From the NCBI GenBank assembly GCA_030684815.1, contig JAUXXQ010000233.1:1-64000 (forward strand): a stretch of 64,000 bases of DNA, given 5' to 3'. Source of the DNA: Methylobacter sp. GTDB lineage: Bacteria; Pseudomonadota; Gammaproteobacteria; Methylococcales; Methylomonadaceae. A program made the position numbers and the translations under genes. Positions 11,147 to 22,843 of this stretch are shown piece by piece (positions within the stretch are counted from its first letter, which is position 1; each line of letters starts with the position of its first letter). Below the pieces are notes generated by a model, which was not told the DNA's origin, searched no databases, and was given only the letters and a program-made list of their open reading frames with translations.

Positions 11147-12019
11147 TTACCTGATTTGCTCGATAATCCCATCCAGCTCTTCCAGACTGGAATAGGCAAT
11201 GACCAGTTTCCCGCTGCCGTTTTCTTTATGGTCGATCACGACTTTTGCGCCCAGTTTTGTTGTCAAATCGTCCTGTAGGCGCAAGGTGTCGTTGTCTATT
11301 TCTCTAATTTTTGGCGTTTTAGGCTCGGCTTGGCTGTCTTTAACCAGGCGTTCTGCGGCTCTGACCGTTAAGCCTTCTTTGACAATTTTGTTGGCTATCG
11401 CCACCTGTTTAACCCCATCTAAAGACAACAGCGCTCTGGCATGACCCATCTCCAGCTGCTTATTGATTAATAGTTTTTTCACCTCCGGGTGCAAATCGAT
11501 TAAGCGCAATAAATTGGTCACTGTAGTACGCGATTTGCCCACGGCATCGGCGACTTGCTGATGAGTCATGTCAAATTCATCCAGCAAACGCCTGAGTGCG
11601 TCGGCTTCTTCCAGCGGGTTCAGGTCTTCCCGTTGTATGTTTTCAATCAACGCGATGGCCATGGCCGTGCGGTCGTCGATGTCTTTAATGACCACCGGCA
11701 CTTGCTGCAATCCGGCCAGTTGCGCGGCACGCCAGCGTCGTTCACCGGCCACAATTTCGTAGCTGTCCTGCGCAATTTTACGCACCACCACCGGCTGAAT
11801 AATGCCTTGCGCCTTGATCGAATCGGCCAGTTCTTGCAGCCGTTCGGGGTTCATGTCTTTTCTGGGCTGGTATTTGCCCCGCTGCATGTATTCGATAGGC
11901 AGGCTTTGCAGCGGATGCCCTTCTGCCGCTTCTGTTGTTTCGCCATGATGGGCGATGCCGGGAACATTGCCCAATAATGCATCCAACCCCCGATTTAATC
12001 CCCGTTTTTTTACCGCCAT
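11147..12019 (-). CDS. parB: Chromosome partitioning protein ParB
   Basis: KKRGLNRGLDALLG, GERRWRAAQLAG, HTH TVTNLLRLIDLHPEVKKLL. Confidence 0.95.
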   Translation of the reverse strand: MAVKKRGLNRGLDALLGNVPGIAHHGETTEAAEGHPLQSLPIEYMQRGKYQPRKDMNPERLQELADSIKAQGIIQPVVVRKIAQDSYEIVAGERRWRAAQLAGLQQVPVVIKDIDDRTAMAIALIENIQREDLNPLEEADALRRLLDEFDMTHQQVADAVGKSRTTVTNLLRLIDLHPEVKKLLINKQLEMGHARALLSLDGVKQVAIANKIVKEGLTVRAAERLVKDSQAEPKTPKIREIDNDTLRLQDDLTTKLGAKVVIDHKENGSGKLVIAYSSLEELDGIIEQIR

Positions 12020-12040
12020 AATGTTCAACTTTTCTCTTTT

Positions 12041-12352
12041 TTAATCATTTAAGCCGCCCGCTGATTGAGACAGATCGGCGCGGATCAGGGCTTCAAACTC
12101 TTCAATCAATCCTCTTAGCACTTCCGCCTCTTCCCGCAACAGCAGATTTTCCCGCTGGATACTTTTAAATAAGGCAACCACCATATCGGCACGGTCATCG
12201 ACGTCTTCGACCATGACCGGCGCTAGCTGAACGCCTGCCGGCGCCGGTTCATTTACCGGTAGAATTTGCACTTGCTGCGATTCCTCTTTAACCGGTTCAT
12301 CGGCTAACAAGGCTTCAAGCCCCCGACCTAAGCCACGTTTTTTTAAAGTCAT
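12041..12352 (-). CDS. Miniature ParB paralogue lacking ParB/Srx core and HTH
   Basis: MTLKKRGLGRGLEALL plus VEDVDDRADMVVALFKSIQRENLLLREEAEVLRGLIEEFE, alignable to two separate ParB segments. Confidence 0.8.
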   Translation of the reverse strand: MTLKKRGLGRGLEALLADEPVKEESQQVQILPVNEPAPAGVQLAPVMVEDVDDRADMVVALFKSIQRENLLLREEAEVLRGLIEEFEALIRADLSQSAGGLND

Positions 12353-13125
12353 GCGCTGTCGTGTTTTTCTTTTCTGATCATTTCACCGGCCAGCGCAATG
12401 TAAGCCACAGACCCCCGCGATGATTTATCGTAGCTCAGCACCGGCAAACCATGACTTGGCGCTTCCGCCAGACGGATATTCCTGGGGATGCAGGTGCGAA
12501 ATACTTTATCGCCAAAATAGCGTATCAGCTGTTCCGACACATCTTTGGTCAGGCGGTTCCGGTCGTCGTACATGGTGCGCAGGATGCCTTCCAAATGCAG
12601 CGCCGGATTGACCGAATCCTGGATATTTTTCAACGTGCTCATTAATGCGGACAAGCCTTCCAGCGCATAATATTCGCACTGCATCGGTATCAGCAGGCTG
12701 TCGGCGGCGACCATCGCATTCAAGGTCAACATGTTCAGCGACGGCGGGCAATCAATCAAAATAAAGTCATAGTCGGCTTTTATCGGGATGAGAGCATCGG
12801 CCAGGCGCCGCTCCTTATGGTCGGCATGCATCAGTTCCACTTCCGCCGCAGTCAAGTCGGAATTGCCGGGAATCACTGAAAAACCGATGTCCGGGATGGC
12901 AATGACCGTTTCTGATGCGGGCACGTGTTCCATCAATAAATCATAACTGGAATGTTTGACCTCCTGCTTGTCGACGCCGCAACCCATTGCCGCATTGCCT
13001 TGCGGGTCAAGATCGACCAGCAGCACGCGCCGGTTAGCCGCCGCCAGCGAAGCTGCCAGATTGACGCTGGTCGTGGTTTTGCCCACGCCGCCTTTTTGGT
13101 TGGTTATTGCTATGACTTTTCCCAC
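12349..13125 (-). CDS. parA: Chromosome partitioning ATPase ParA (Soj)
   Basis: ITNQKGGVGKTTTSVNLAASLA, VLLVDLDPQGNA. Confidence 0.97.
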   Translation of the reverse strand: MGKVIAITNQKGGVGKTTTSVNLAASLAAANRRVLLVDLDPQGNAAMGCGVDKQEVKHSSYDLLMEHVPASETVIAIPDIGFSVIPGNSDLTAAEVELMHADHKERRLADALIPIKADYDFILIDCPPSLNMLTLNAMVAADSLLIPMQCEYYALEGLSALMSTLKNIQDSVNPALHLEGILRTMYDDRNRLTKDVSEQLIRYFGDKVFRTCIPRNIRLAEAPSHGLPVLSYDKSSRGSVAYIALAGEMIRKEKHDSA

Positions 13126-13761
13126 TTATTTTACCTCGGCCTGTTCAGGCGACTCTATTCGTACCAGACATCGTTCAACATCGCTTCCCGGCACACTCAC
13201 CGATATAACTGATTTTTTTGCGGCTATTTGCGCCAGTTCCGCTTCTGGGATTTGTCCTTTCATGGCTAATAACACGCCCTCTTTGGTCAGCAAATGCGCG
13301 GTTAATTTGACTATCTCGGGCAGGCTGGAAAAGGCACGGGTCAGCACCGCATCATAGCCCTGTTCAGGCTGATGGTTTTCTACCCGGCTATGGATGACGG
13401 CTACGTTTTTCAGCTTTAATTCCAAGGCCACCTGCTGCACAAAGCGGGTTTTTTTGGCGTTGCTATCGAGCAAGGTAAAGTGGATGTCAGGCAGACAAAT
13501 TGCCAACGGAATACCCGGCAAACCGGCGCCGGTGCCAATATCGATAATCCGTTGGCCGTGGATATGGGGCACAATCGCCAAGCTGTCTAAGATATGCAGT
13601 TGCGCCATTTCTTCCGGGGTCCGTATCGCGGTCAGATTATAGGCTTTATTCCATTTCTCAATCAGCTTTATAAAGGCCAGCAACTGCTCTATTTGAGCGT
13701 CAGTGACGGTTAAATTTAACGCAGTTATCCCGGATTCCAGGATGTTTCGACAGGCTTCCAT
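13126..13761 (-). CDS. rsmG: 16S rRNA m7G527 methyltransferase
   Basis: IIDIGTGAGLPGIPLAI; adjacent to mnmG. Confidence 0.95.
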   Translation of the reverse strand: MEACRNILESGITALNLTVTDAQIEQLLAFIKLIEKWNKAYNLTAIRTPEEMAQLHILDSLAIVPHIHGQRIIDIGTGAGLPGIPLAICLPDIHFTLLDSNAKKTRFVQQVALELKLKNVAVIHSRVENHQPEQGYDAVLTRAFSSLPEIVKLTAHLLTKEGVLLAMKGQIPEAELAQIAAKKSVISVSVPGSDVERCLVRIESPEQAEVK

Positions 13762-15632
13762 CAGGCACTTTTCTTCTTTAAATAAACCAGTAACAGGGAA
13801 ATGGCGGCGGGCGTAATGCCAGGAATTCGCGAAGCTTGGCCTAAGGTTTCCGGCCGCTGTTTTTTAAGTTTTTCGCTGACTTCATTGGACAGGCCGGGCA
13901 CGCCGTTATAATCGAGGATTTCAGGCAAACGCAGATGGTCGTAACGCAAGGCCTTGTCGATCTCGGTTTGCTGCCGGTCGATATAACCGGCATATTTGGC
14001 CTGAATCTCGACCTGTTCGGCGACCTGCGGGTCCATGCCGTCAACATCAATCATAAACGACAGCAATTGCTGCACATCGACTTCCGGGCGGCGCAACAAA
14101 TCCATCAAATTGGCTTCGCGCAGCATCGGCTTGCCCCAATACTGCTCGACTTGCGCGGATTCTTCGGTGTCCGTTCTGACCCATTTCTTTTTCAGGCCAT
14201 CCTGCAATTGCGAAATGGCGGCGCGTTTGGTCTCGAACGCCTGCCAGCGTTCATCGTCCACCAAGCCCAATTCGCGGCCCTTTTCGGTCAGGCGCAAATC
14301 GGCGTTGTCTTCCCGCAATAGCAAGCGGTATTCGGCGCGGCTGGTGAACATCCGGTACGGCTCTTGCGTGCCCTGGGTAATCAGGTCGTCAATCATCACG
14401 CCGATATAAGCCTCGTCGCGCCCCGGACACCAGCTGTCCAGACCCTGAACCAAACGCGCTGCGTTCAATCCGGCAATCAAGCCTTGCGCCGCCGCTTCTT
14501 CGTAGCCGGTGGTGCCGTTGACTTGTCCGGCAAAAAACAACGCCTCCAGATGCTTGGTTTCCAACGATGATTTCAAATCCCGTGGGTCGAAAAAATCATA
14601 TTCAATCGCATAACCGGGACGCACGATTTCGGCATTTTCAAAGCCCAGCATTGAGCGCACAAATTCATATTGCACATCAAAAGGCAGGCTGGTTGATATG
14701 CCGTTGGGATAAATCTCATGCGTGTTCAAACCTTCCGGCTCGACAAAAATCTGGTGCGAATCGCGGTCGGCAAAGCGCACGATTTTGTCTTCAATCGACG
14801 GACAATAACGCGGCCCGATGCCTTCGATAATCCCCGAATACAGCGGCGACCTGTCCAGGCCGGAACGGATAATATCGTGGGTTTTGCTGTTGGTGCGGGT
14901 GATATGGCAGGGAATCTGCCGGGGATGATGCGCCGGTTTGCCGATAAACGAGAACACCGGCACCGGATCGTCGCCATGCTGTTCTTCCAGTTTGCTAAAA
15001 TCAATGGTGCGGCCATCGATACGCGGCGGTGTGCCGGTTTTTAAGCGGTCAATCCGAAACGGCAATTCGCGTAATCGGTCGGCCAAGGCAATCGAAGCCG
15101 AATCGCCCGCACGGCCACCGCTGTAGTTTTCCAGACCGATATGGATTTTACCGCCCAAGAACGTGCCGGTGGTTAAAACCACCGCTCTGGCGCTAAAGCT
15201 CAAGCCCATAAGCGTTTTGACGCCGGTAACCCGGCCGCCTTCGACAATCAAATCGGACACGGTTTGCTGGAATAGCGCCAGATTGGGCTGGTTTTCCAAT
15301 GCGGTTCTTACTGCCTGCTTATACAGTTGACGGTCAGCCTGGGCGCGGGTTGCCCTCACCGCAGGCCCTTTGCTGGCATTCAGGGTGCGAAACTGGATGC
15401 CGCCATGATCGATAGCCCGCGCCATGATGCCGCCCAAGGCATCGACTTCCTTAACCAGATGGCCTTTGCCGATGCCGCCAATGGCCGGATTACAGCTCAT
15501 CTGCCCCAGCGTGTCGATATTTTGCGTCAGTAACAGCGTGTTGACGCCGCTCCGGGCCGCCGCCAACGCGGCTTCGGTACCGGCATGACCGCCGCCCACT
15601 ACGATCACATCAAAGTCTTTTTTAAATTTCAC
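13761..15632 (-). CDS. mnmG: tRNA uridine 5-carboxymethylaminomethyl modification enzyme MnmG
   Basis: [40 protein letters not shown]-like. Confidence 0.97.
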   Translation of the reverse strand: MKFKKDFDVIVVGGGHAGTEAALAAARSGVNTLLLTQNIDTLGQMSCNPAIGGIGKGHLVKEVDALGGIMARAIDHGGIQFRTLNASKGPAVRATRAQADRQLYKQAVRTALENQPNLALFQQTVSDLIVEGGRVTGVKTLMGLSFSARAVVLTTGTFLGGKIHIGLENYSGGRAGDSASIALADRLRELPFRIDRLKTGTPPRIDGRTIDFSKLEEQHGDDPVPVFSFIGKPAHHPRQIPCHITRTNSKTHDIIRSGLDRSPLYSGIIEGIGPRYCPSIEDKIVRFADRDSHQIFVEPEGLNTHEIYPNGISTSLPFDVQYEFVRSMLGFENAEIVRPGYAIEYDFFDPRDLKSSLETKHLEALFFAGQVNGTTGYEEAAAQGLIAGLNAARLVQGLDSWCPGRDEAYIGVMIDDLITQGTQEPYRMFTSRAEYRLLLREDNADLRLTEKGRELGLVDDERWQAFETKRAAISQLQDGLKKKWVRTDTEESAQVEQYWGKPMLREANLMDLLRRPEVDVQQLLSFMIDVDGMDPQVAEQVEIQAKYAGYIDRQQTEIDKALRYDHLRLPEILDYNGVPGLSNEVSEKLKKQRPETLGQASRIPGITPAAISLLLVYLKKKSA

Positions 15633-15700
15633 TAGCGCTATGGTCTCTTAAAAAATGCTATATTATTGCCGTGTGGATTCACACAAACTTGCCATATTAG

Positions 15701-15767
15701 TTTCAATCCACATTCGACCTCATCTGCCCAATGACGTGTCTTACGACAATCCATCGACAGATAGAGG
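15701..15767. repeat. Structured 67-bp dispersed repeat, copy A
   Basis: 62/67 identical to 47595-47661; contains CCTCATCTG...TGTCttacGACA...CAGATAGAGG. Confidence 0.85.
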
Positions 15768-15889
15768 CTGATGAATTACCTCGCCGTAAACGACGAGGTT
15801 ACCTGAAAGGATAACGATGCTAAAGCAGCGTTGTCAACGTTGAACGAATCTTCCTGAAGGGAGAGCTCCCAAACCAACAAGGAAATTTG

Positions 15890-16126
15890 ATGAAAAAACG
15901 TAAAAATCAAAAAACGGCGGAAACCGTTCCTAATCAAAACCCGGTCGCAAAGTACGCGCACCTGTTTAACAAGGCGCAAATCTTTTCCGACAAAAGCAAA
16001 TACAGCCGCAAAGCAAAACATACTAGGCAGGAGGCTAGTCCAACCGTTCTGGATAGAATTGTTGGACTAGCCGCTTGTTTAAACTTAACCTCAAATCGAA
16101 ACAGGCTTACTTTAGTTTGTCTTTAA
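15890..16126 (+). CDS. Small basic protein; conserved-looking core then divergent tail over a hairpin
   Basis: [44 protein letters not shown]...; upstream SD-like aaggaaa. Confidence 0.6.
   Translation: MKKRKNQKTAETVPNQNPVAKYAHLFNKAQIFSDKSKYSRKAKHTRQEASPTVLDRIVGLAACLNLTSNRNRLTLVCL
16033..16072. terminator. 12-bp perfect stem hairpin overlapping the 3' end of the small ORF, between convergent genes
   Basis: GGCTAGTCCAAC-cgttctggatagaatt-GTTGGACTAGCC. Confidence 0.7.
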
Positions 16127-17543
16127 GCATCTTGTTGACTTCGCCGGGGTTGGCTTTGCCCTGCATTTCTTTCATCACTTGGCCGACAAAAAAGCCGAAA
16201 ACCTTGTCCTTGCCGCTGCGGTATTGTTCAACCTGACCGGGGTTATCGGCAATGATTTTGTCGATGATGGCTTCAATGGCACCGGTATCGGTGATTTGTT
16301 TCAGGCCTTTCGCTTCAATGATTTCATCGGCTGTCGCGGTGCCTTGCCACAATTCCTCAAACACCTGTTTGCCGATTTTGCCGGAAATGGTGTCGTCGCT
16401 GATGCGTTTTAATAAACCGGCCAAACGCTCGTGACTGACCGGCGAGCCGCTAATGTCAAGATCGGCTTTGTTCAGTGCGGCTAAAAGATCGCCGGTTATC
16501 CAGTTGGCGCAAATTCTGGCTTCACTGCCCGATTCTTTGACCACGGTTTCAAAATAATCCGCCAATTGGCGTGACGAGGTCAGGATGGTTGCGCTTTCGT
16601 CATCCAGGTTGTAATCGGCCTTGAAACGCTGTTTTTTCGCTTGCGGCAATTCCGGCAACTGGGCTTTTATCTGCGCTTTAAAAACTTCGTCAATCAGCAC
16701 CGGCAACAAGTCAGGATCGGGAAAATAGCGGTAATCGTTGGCTTCTTCCTTGCTGCGCATGGAGCGGGTTTCGTCTTTGTCGGCATCGTACAAACGGGTT
16801 TCCTGAACTACCGTGCCGCCGCTTTCTATCAATTCTATTTGCCGTTCGATTTCGTGGTTGATGGCTTTTTCGACGAATTTGAACGAGTTGATGTTTTTGA
16901 TTTCGGCGCGGATGCCGAATTCTTTTTGCCCTTTCGGACGCACCGAAACATTGGCGTCGCAACGGAACGAGCCTTCCTGCATGTTGCCGTCGCAAATGCC
17001 CAAATAGCGTACCAGTTCGTGCAGCTTGCGCATGTAGGCCACGGCTTCTTTGGCCGAGCGCATGTCCGGCTCGGACACGATTTCCAATAGCGGTGTGCCG
17101 GCGCGGTTTAAATCGATGCCGGTCAAGCCGTGAAAATTGGCATGTAATGATTTTCCGGCGTCTTCTTCCAGATGGGCGCGGGTGATGCCGATGCGTTTAG
17201 TTACACCGTCAACATCAATATCTAAGTGGCCGACGCCGACGATAGGCAGTTCCATCTGGCTGATTTGATAGCCTTTAGGCAAATCCGGGTAGAAATAATT
17301 TTTTCGGGCAAACACCGAATACGGCGCGATATGCGCTTCGATAGCCATGCCGAAAATAACCGCCATATGCACGGCTTCTTCGTTCAACACCGGCAATACG
17401 CCGGGCAGACCTAAATCAACCGCGCAGGCTTGAGTGTTAGGTTCGGCACCGTAAGCGGTGGACGCGCCGGAAAAGATTTTTGATTGGGTAGCAAGTTGGG
17501 CGTGGATTTCCAGGCCGATGACGGTTTCCCATTGTGAATTCAT
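16107..17543 (-). CDS. gatB: Asp-tRNA(Asn)/Glu-tRNA(Gln) amidotransferase subunit B
   Basis: [31 protein letters not shown]. Confidence 0.97.
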   Translation of the reverse strand: MNSQWETVIGLEIHAQLATQSKIFSGASTAYGAEPNTQACAVDLGLPGVLPVLNEEAVHMAVIFGMAIEAHIAPYSVFARKNYFYPDLPKGYQISQMELPIVGVGHLDIDVDGVTKRIGITRAHLEEDAGKSLHANFHGLTGIDLNRAGTPLLEIVSEPDMRSAKEAVAYMRKLHELVRYLGICDGNMQEGSFRCDANVSVRPKGQKEFGIRAEIKNINSFKFVEKAINHEIERQIELIESGGTVVQETRLYDADKDETRSMRSKEEANDYRYFPDPDLLPVLIDEVFKAQIKAQLPELPQAKKQRFKADYNLDDESATILTSSRQLADYFETVVKESGSEARICANWITGDLLAALNKADLDISGSPVSHERLAGLLKRISDDTISGKIGKQVFEELWQGTATADEIIEAKGLKQITDTGAIEAIIDKIIADNPGQVEQYRSGKDKVFGFFVGQVMKEMQGKANPGEVNKMLKDKLK

Positions 17544-17560
17544 GTTGTTAAGTTCCTAGT

Positions 17561-18166
17561 TTATTCGGCAAAAACGTCGGCTAGATCGATTTCCAGTTCA
17601 GGAAAAAGTGCCGGTTTTGCAATGTCGTCGCCCGCATACATGGCGTGCAGTTGATATTTTTCAGTGTCCTGGTTCAGTACAAATTGATAAACCGCTTGTT
17701 CGTAAGGATAAACCAGCCAATATTCGGTGACGCCGTTTTCTTGATAGAGGTCGTATTTCAGGCGCATTTCTTTTTTGCTGTTACCGGGCGAGAGCACTTC
17801 GATAATCCAGTCCGGCGCGCCGCTACAGCCTTGTGTTGTCAATTTTTCAGGATCGCAAATCACGCATAAGTCGGGCTGCACGACACTATAGGCATCCTGA
17901 TCAGCCAGTTTTGATTTTTTGCTGTCGTAGAGTTTGACATCAAATGGAGCCACAAAAACTTCACAGCGTTTGTTGCGTAAATAGCTATCGATAGGCCGTA
18001 ATATGTTTCTGGAGATCCGCTGATGCTTAAGGTTCGGCGCGGGCGACATCGCCATAATCTTGCCTTTAATCAATTCAACCGTTTCGTCCAGCCGCCAGGT
18101 CATATAATCGGCATAACTATAGGTGCCGTTTAAATCCAGCTGCGAAAGCTGCGTAATAGTAGCCAT
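17561..18166 (-). CDS. Uma2 family (DUF820) putative endonuclease
   Basis: VVQPDLCVICDPEKL...GAPDWIIEVLSPGNSKKEMRLKYDLYQENGVTEYWLV. Confidence 0.9.
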   Translation of the reverse strand: MATITQLSQLDLNGTYSYADYMTWRLDETVELIKGKIMAMSPAPNLKHQRISRNILRPIDSYLRNKRCEVFVAPFDVKLYDSKKSKLADQDAYSVVQPDLCVICDPEKLTTQGCSGAPDWIIEVLSPGNSKKEMRLKYDLYQENGVTEYWLVYPYEQAVYQFVLNQDTEKYQLHAMYAGDDIAKPALFPELEIDLADVFAE

Positions 18167-18181
18167 GACAGTGCTCCTTAA

Positions 18182-19630
18182 TTAAAAACCTGCTGGCGCT
18201 TGCTGATGCCAATCGGTGACTTGCTGATATTGGTGGGCAATATTTAACAAGCGGTCTTCGGCAAAATAATTGCCTATAATTTGCAAGCCGACCGGCAAGC
18301 CTTGGGCAAATCCTGCCGGAATCGACATCGCCGGGACGCCCGCCAGATTAATGGCAATGGTGTAGATGTCGGACAAATACATTTCTATCGGGTTGCCGAT
18401 TTTCTCGCCGATACCGAACGCGGTCGATGGCGTCACCGGCCCCATGATCACATCGACTTCAGACAAGGCTTTTTTGAAATCCTCGCTGATCAAGCGGCGG
18501 ATTTTTTGCGCCTTTATATAATAAGCGTCGTAATAGCCCGCCGACAGCGCATAAGTGCCCATCAAAATACGGCGTTTGACTTCCTTGCCGAAACCTTCGC
18601 CACGCGAGCGGGTGTAAAGGTCGCTTAAATCAGCCGGATTTTCACAGCGATAACCAAAACGCACACCGTCGAAACGCGACAGGTTGGCGGAACATTCAGC
18701 CGGAGCGATGACGTAATAAGCGGGAATGGCCAATTTTAGCGTCGGCATGGAAATTTCCGTGACCGTAGCGCCCAATTTCCGGTATTCGTCGATGGCCGTT
18801 TCCAGTGTTGCCGCCACTTCGCTGTTCAAGCCTTCACCGAAAAATTCTTTCGGTAGGCCGATTTTTAAGCCGTCAAGGCGGTTATTTAAACCGGCGCTGT
18901 AATCAGGAACCGGCGTGTCGACGCTGGTGGAATCTTTGTCATCAAAACCGGCCATCGTTTGCAACATAATGGCCGCATCTTCGGCGCTACGGGTCATCGG
19001 CCCGCCTTGATCCAGGCTGGAGGCGTAGGCAATCATGCCGTAACGGGATACCCGGCCGTAAGTCGGCTTTAAGCCGGTAATGCCGCACAGCGCCGCCGGT
19101 TGGCGTATCGAGCCGCCGGTGTCGGTGCCGGTTGCACAAACGGCAAGCCTTGCAGCAACGGCTGCGGCCGTGCCGCCTGAAGAGCCGCCGGGTACGGTAT
19201 TGGTATTCCAGGGATTTTTGACCGCGCCGTAATAGCTGGTTTCGTTGGAGGAGCCCATTGCAAACTCGTCCATGTTCAGTTTGCCCAACATCACCGCGCC
19301 GGCATGATTAAATTTTTCGACGACGGTCGCATTGTAGGGCGCGATAAAATTATCCAGCATAAGCGAACCGCAGGTGGTTTTAACGCCTTCGGTACAAAAA
19401 ATGTCTTTTTGCGCTATTGGGATGCCGGTTAATAATTCCGCGTCGCCGTTGGCTAATCGGGCATCGGCGGCTTTAGCTTGCTGCAAAGCCAAGTCTTCAG
19501 TCACGCTAATGTAGGCATTTAAACCGCTGTGTTGCTTAATTCTATCCAAAAAAGCCGCCGTCAATTCGACGCTGGAAAATTCGCCGGAACGCAGGCCTTG
19601 GGCTAATTCTGTAATTGTTTTGTTATACAT
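18182..19630 (-). CDS. gatA: Asp-tRNA(Asn)/Glu-tRNA(Gln) amidotransferase subunit A
   Basis: Amidase signature [29 protein letters not shown]. Confidence 0.97.
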   Translation of the reverse strand: MYNKTITELAQGLRSGEFSSVELTAAFLDRIKQHSGLNAYISVTEDLALQQAKAADARLANGDAELLTGIPIAQKDIFCTEGVKTTCGSLMLDNFIAPYNATVVEKFNHAGAVMLGKLNMDEFAMGSSNETSYYGAVKNPWNTNTVPGGSSGGTAAAVAARLAVCATGTDTGGSIRQPAALCGITGLKPTYGRVSRYGMIAYASSLDQGGPMTRSAEDAAIMLQTMAGFDDKDSTSVDTPVPDYSAGLNNRLDGLKIGLPKEFFGEGLNSEVAATLETAIDEYRKLGATVTEISMPTLKLAIPAYYVIAPAECSANLSRFDGVRFGYRCENPADLSDLYTRSRGEGFGKEVKRRILMGTYALSAGYYDAYYIKAQKIRRLISEDFKKALSEVDVIMGPVTPSTAFGIGEKIGNPIEMYLSDIYTIAINLAGVPAMSIPAGFAQGLPVGLQIIGNYFAEDRLLNIAHQYQQVTDWHQQAPAGF

Positions 19631-19647
19631 GGTGCTTAGGTTTCCTT

Positions 19648-19935
19648 TTACTCAATCACTTTGGGCACTAGATAAAGTCCCGCTTCGACTTGCGGCGCAA
19701 TCGCCTGGAATTTTTCGCGCTTATCCTGTTCAGTGACCACGTCGCTGCGTAAGCGTTGCACCTGATCCATCGGATGCGCCATAGGCTCGATGCCGCCGGT
19801 GTCAACATCATTCATCTGCACCATCAAATCCAGCATCCTCGACAAGTCTGCTGCATAAGCGGCAACATCGTGTTGCTCAATTCCCAGACGCGCTAAATGC
19901 GCGATTTTCTTCACATCATCTGCCGTTAAAGACAC
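19648..19935 (-). CDS. gatC: Asp-tRNA(Asn)/Glu-tRNA(Gln) amidotransferase subunit C
   Basis: (V)[21 protein letters not shown] start inferred. Confidence 0.93.
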   Translation of the reverse strand: MSLTADDVKKIAHLARLGIEQHDVAAYAADLSRMLDLMVQMNDVDTGGIEPMAHPMDQVQRLRSDVVTEQDKREKFQAIAPQVEAGLYLVPKVIE

Positions 19936-20025
19936 GTTTAACTCCCAGTAAAAAATTTCAGAGGTTCTATTATTATTGCGTTTATAATACTTTATATCTT
20001 GCCCAAATACTCGCTTGATTGATAG

Positions 20026-21108
<1,083 letters not shown>

Positions 21109-21409
21109 AAAATAAGGCAACTTCTCAGCGAAAAACTAATAGAACACGGATGCCACTGATTAAACGGATAATGACTGATTAAAAGCCTATTTAAAAATCT
21201 GTCTTATCTGTGTAATCGGTCGACTACAGGGATGCAGGAGGTAGAGCAATGCAGGAGCAATTGCCGAGTTCCATTTAATTATTTTTAGCCGGGGCTGAGT
21301 TGTTACAAAATAAGTTTATTTTGGCTGTAACCAAAATCATAGGCTGGGCGGCATCCATCCAGCCTATGCGACGCTATTATTTTTCAACTGGATAAAGAGG
21401 CATCCTGCT

Positions 21410-22345
21410 ATAAAACTTTTATTTGCTACCGGTCCGTCCATCAACACCCGTCTGCTCGTGGCAATCATTGCTTCAGTTACGCTATTGATAACCGAACACA
21501 GAAACCATCAGCTAGACCCACTTCGAGCCACCTTATCCGTTGCTGTCGACCCGTTAAAATATCTGGTTAATCTACCGACCGTATTCATCGAGCAGGCGGC
21601 CTATTCGGTCAGCACCTATTCGAGCTTAAAAAAAGAAAACACCCGACTGCGCGAAGAGCAATTCATCGACAAAACCCGCTTGCTCAAATTCGATTCGCTG
21701 GAAAAAGAAAATATCCGCCTGCGTGCGTTATTGGAAAACTCCTTTAAACTGGGCGAACAAATGCTGATTGCTGAATTATTGTCGATCAATACTGCGCCCT
21801 ACGAAAACATCGTGGTGGTCAACAAAGGCACCCGTTTTGGCGTCCATCCGCAACAACCGGTACTGGATGCCAATGGCGTGGTCGGACAAGTTTTTCGCGC
21901 GCTGCCGTTCAGTTCCGAAATCATGCTGATCACCGACCCGAACCATGCCATCCCGGTACAGGTCAACCGCAACGGACTGCTGGCCATTGCGGTCGGCAGC
22001 GGCCAACTGAACCGGCTAAACCTGCCTTTTCTGCCCAATAATGCGGATATCCGCCCCGGCGACCTGCTGATAACATCAGGTTTAGGCGGAACCTTCCCAT
22101 CCGGTTATCCAGTCGCAGTGGTCGATGACTTCACCCCAATGAGCAACAAACCTTTTGTCAACATTACCGCCACGCCTAAAGCCATGTTAGACCGAAACCG
22201 AGAACTGCTGATTGTCTGGAGCGACTCATCCCCGGTTTCGCTCAGCACCGCGCAGCTGCCGAAAAAGCCATCAGAATCCCCCTCCGACGCCCTCCCTGCG
22301 GACAGCGAATTAAACGCGGCAACGCCGGGCAGGAAAACACCGTGA
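21410..22345 (+). CDS. mreC: Rod-shape determining protein MreC (start proposed at AUA)
   Basis: Conserved-type N-terminus KLLFATGPSINTRLLVAI is in frame upstream of the called GTG; AAAGAGG precedes ATA at 21410. Confidence 0.85.
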   Translation: MKLLFATGPSINTRLLVAIIASVTLLITEHRNHQLDPLRATLSVAVDPLKYLVNLPTVFIEQAAYSVSTYSSLKKENTRLREEQFIDKTRLLKFDSLEKENIRLRALLENSFKLGEQMLIAELLSINTAPYENIVVVNKGTRFGVHPQQPVLDANGVVGQVFRALPFSSEIMLITDPNHAIPVQVNRNGLLAIAVGSGQLNRLNLPFLPNNADIRPGDLLITSGLGGTFPSGYPVAVVDDFTPMSNKPFVNITATPKAMLDRNRELLIVWSDSSPVSLSTAQLPKKPSESPSDALPADSELNAATPGRKTP

Positions 22346-22827
22346 TCAATAACCATTTCGGTTTTGGCCGCATTATCGTGACGATTATCATGGCGATGTG
22401 TTTACGAATCACACCTTGGCCGGGATTTTTGGCCGACATAAACCCAGACTGGGTGTTGTTGGTGCTGATCTATTGGACGATTGCCGTACCTGAGCGTGTC
22501 GGCATCTTTCATGCCTGGACTATCGGCCTGCTGACTGACGTACTGACCGGACGGATATTCGGGCAACATGCCCTGGCCTATTCGCTGGTCATCTATGCCT
22601 GCCTGACACTGCACAAACGATTGCGCCAATTTCCACTGCCCCAGCAATGCCTGTTCATTTTCTGTTGCCTGCTGTTAACGCAAATACTGCTGTTTTGGCT
22701 AAAAAACATCCAGCACCCGGCCCAACTGACCACCTCTTTCTTATGGCCTATTTTTGCCGGCACATTCTGCTGGCCTTTGGTTTATATAGTCCTGCGCCGA
22801 GTTCGTTTATCGCGGCGCACCCGATAA
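22342..22827 (+). CDS. mreD: Rod-shape determining protein MreD
   Basis: 161 aa, multi-TM, between mreC and mrdA. Confidence 0.9.
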   Translation: MINNHFGFGRIIVTIIMAMCLRITPWPGFLADINPDWVLLVLIYWTIAVPERVGIFHAWTIGLLTDVLTGRIFGQHALAYSLVIYACLTLHKRLRQFPLPQQCLFIFCCLLLTQILLFWLKNIQHPAQLTTSFLWPIFAGTFCWPLVYIVLRRVRLSRRTR

Positions 22828-22843
22828 ACACGCCGCTGCTGTT

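Noticed and set aside
15701-15720. TTTCAATCCACATTCG resembling a CRISPR repeat start
   Set aside because: Only two copies, 32 kb apart, with no regularly spaced repeats and no cas genes; part of the 67-bp dispersed repeat.
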